Shown piece after piece: positions 9,230-10,226 of a DNA stretch of 10,226 bases. Source of the DNA: Larix sibirica (Eukaryota > Streptophyta > Pinopsida > Pinales > Pinaceae). The notes under the pieces were generated by a model. The model had not been told where the DNA came from, did not search any database, and was given only the letters and a program-made list of their open reading frames with translations. The stretch spans positions 1 to 10,226 of the forward strand of contig NWUY0303876082.1 in assembly GCA_004151065.3 (NCBI GenBank). The letters run 5' to 3'. The position numbers and the translations under genes were made by a program. Numbering within the stretch: the stretch's first letter is position 1; every line of letters begins with the position of its first letter.

Positions 9230-9967
9230 ATTTCATAAATAGTCCATAAACTCACGGCCCATAAACAAGCTACGATCACTTGGGTATTTGTCATAAAATC
9301 TTCCCATTGCATTTTCCCAACATGATCACTGATGCTGGCTTCATGCCACTTACATTTCGACTGCCACATATAAGAGGCACAAATTTGGAGACATTAAAGG
9401 TTTCTAAGCTCGTCTCAGAAATGTTTTATGGAGGGGTTAAAAAATTGTCATAAAATAATCCAAAATTTAGGAATGAATTCACACGTTTAGATTTAGGATT
9501 TTGTGTCCCGGCATACTAGTAATCTGAGATAGAGCAATGACTGCAAGGATTGATGCTGATATTCATTTTTCCCCCAAAATTTGAATTTTGCTGAGATCAT
9601 GATCATATTAAAATCCCATTCCTCAATGTTTTCCTTCCTTTGTCGATATGCTTTCTTGTTTCTTCATTTTCTTTTACAAGTTTGTGAATTTGTGTTCCTT
9701 CTATATTTTACTTTAAAAAAAAACACTTATAGATTGCTGCAAATTTTCTGTATGTTCCATGGACCATACCACTTTAGAATCTGGGTTTTTTTGCCATATG
9801 TTGGGATCTACATAGATGTTTCTCCACCAAATATAAAATTCCATTAACAAGGACCAAGAACAACACGAAGCCTATTGCTCTTGGATACTTGAACATTTAC
9901 TTGTGATGCATCCCCTTACATCCAAACCAAATCCAGCTATTTGCATGGAGATGCTCTTTCTATAGCC

Positions 9968-9989
9968 CAGGTGAGTGACATGTGTCACT
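9968..9989. other. Splice-donor-like CAG|GTGAGT overlapping a 7-bp inverted repeat
   Basis: CAG followed by GTGAGT at 9968-9976 fits the plant 5' splice-site consensus well. The palindrome AGTGACA-TG-TGTCACT at 9974-9989 overlaps it. An open frame of about 26 codons reading ...YLHGDALSIAQ ends exactly at the donor. No acceptor, start or known domain was found, so an exon here is only a possibility. Confidence 0.25.
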
Positions 9990-10069
9990 TCTGTAATGCA
10001 TGTCAGTTTAAAAATTTAATTAGTATAAAAATTATAATGTAGGCTCACAATTAAAATTATAAGAAAAAA

Positions 10070-10090
10070 GATACATACATACATATACAT
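10070..10090. repeat. Short (CATA)n microsatellite
   Basis: Four to five imperfect copies of a GATA/CATA-type tetranucleotide (atacatacatacatatacat) lie just before the possible LTR edge. Such tracts are common in plant intergenic DNA. Confidence 0.7.
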
Positions 10091-10099
10091 AGAAGAGAT

Positions 10100-10226
10100 T
10101 GTAACACCTGTTTCCATATGTTGACCCAATATCATAGTTTGAAAAATCGGTCCTGTTACCGGGCAAATTAGCCGAGCTAATTCCCAGTAAGCACAAATAA
10201 GAATAGTGACCCAATGTCACCTCGGT
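10100..10226. mobile_element. Possible LTR retrotransposon edge, cut by the window end
   Basis: The sequence TGTAACACCTG starts at 10100. TGTAACA at the left end and its complement TGTTACA at the right end are common LTR termini in plants, so this could be the start of an LTR on either strand. Composition changes here from AT-rich to more mixed. The piece holds a perfect 7-bp inverted repeat AATTAGC-CGA-GCTAATT (10166-10182) and two TGACCCAAT copies near 10121 and 10207. No primer-binding site or coding domain lies inside the window to confirm it. Confidence 0.3.

Larger units (their letters stand above)
8927..10099. other. PPR gene 3' flank, no supported gene
   Basis: The first part should contain the PPR 3' untranslated region. 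I found no canonical AATAAA signal and no protein-like reading frame with family motifs. Base composition becomes very AT-rich after about 9560. Small palindromes, one splice-donor-like site and a short microsatellite are listed separately. Confidence 0.6.

Noticed and set aside
9581-9847. 88-codon + strand ORF rich in Phe, Leu and Tyr
   Set aside because: It lies in very AT-rich DNA, has no recognisable motif, and its hydrophobic look follows from T-rich codons. Nothing separates it from a chance ORF.
10166-10182. Perfect 7-bp inverted repeat AATTAGC-CGA-GCTAATT, considered as a terminator or operator
   Set aside because: This is plant DNA without a gene next to it; the repeat is short and only noted as part of the possible LTR.
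1-10226. Search for tRNA, rRNA, CRISPR arrays or a multi-gene defence-like system
   Set aside because: No cloverleaf, rRNA core motif or regular spaced repeats were seen; the contents are explained by one LINE, one PPR gene and intergenic DNA.

Overview
The window looks like nuclear DNA of a land plant. It holds a decayed plant-type LINE (L1-lineage non-LTR retrotransposon) with a C-terminal RNase H, followed on the same strand by one intact, intronless gene for a PLS-class pentatricopeptide repeat protein with a complete C-terminal DYW deaminase domain. Both are typical of plant genomes. The exact wording of the two proteins reminds me of gymnosperm (conifer-like) relatives, but that is an impression from family knowledge and was not tested by a search.

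Layout: 1-104 is AT-rich leader with a short (AT)n tract. From about 105 to 5897 lies one LINE copy, readable domain by domain on the + strand: a gag-like DUF4283 domain and zinc knuckle, an apurinic-type endonuclease, a reverse transcriptase, a GGWG-containing C-terminal segment, a zf-RVT zinc-binding region and an RNase H. It is a pseudogene. I count about a dozen in-frame stops and eight net frame changes, and four of its functional sites have each lost a key residue. From 5898 to 6340 come the LINE 3' sequence, whose end I cannot fix, and the leader of the next gene, which carries a run of four very short upstream ORFs.

6341-8926 is the PPR-DYW gene, 861 codons with no break. It should encode an organelle RNA-editing factor with about 18 PPR motifs, E1/E2 motifs and a DYW domain with all expected zinc and catalytic residues. 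The repeat order is slightly irregular because extra 31-residue SS motifs sit inside the P-L-S pattern. Much of the motif code can be read, giving a partial RNA target prediction.

8927-10099 is mostly featureless 3' flank with some small palindromes, a good splice-donor-like site and a microsatellite. At 10100 a possible LTR edge begins (TGTAACA) and runs off the window.

The two main elements have no evident functional link: one is a dead transposon, the other a conserved host gene. The most useful leads are the predicted editing target, the uORF cluster, and the possibility that the old LINE supplies part of the PPR gene's upstream region. I see no convincing sign of a new multi-gene system.
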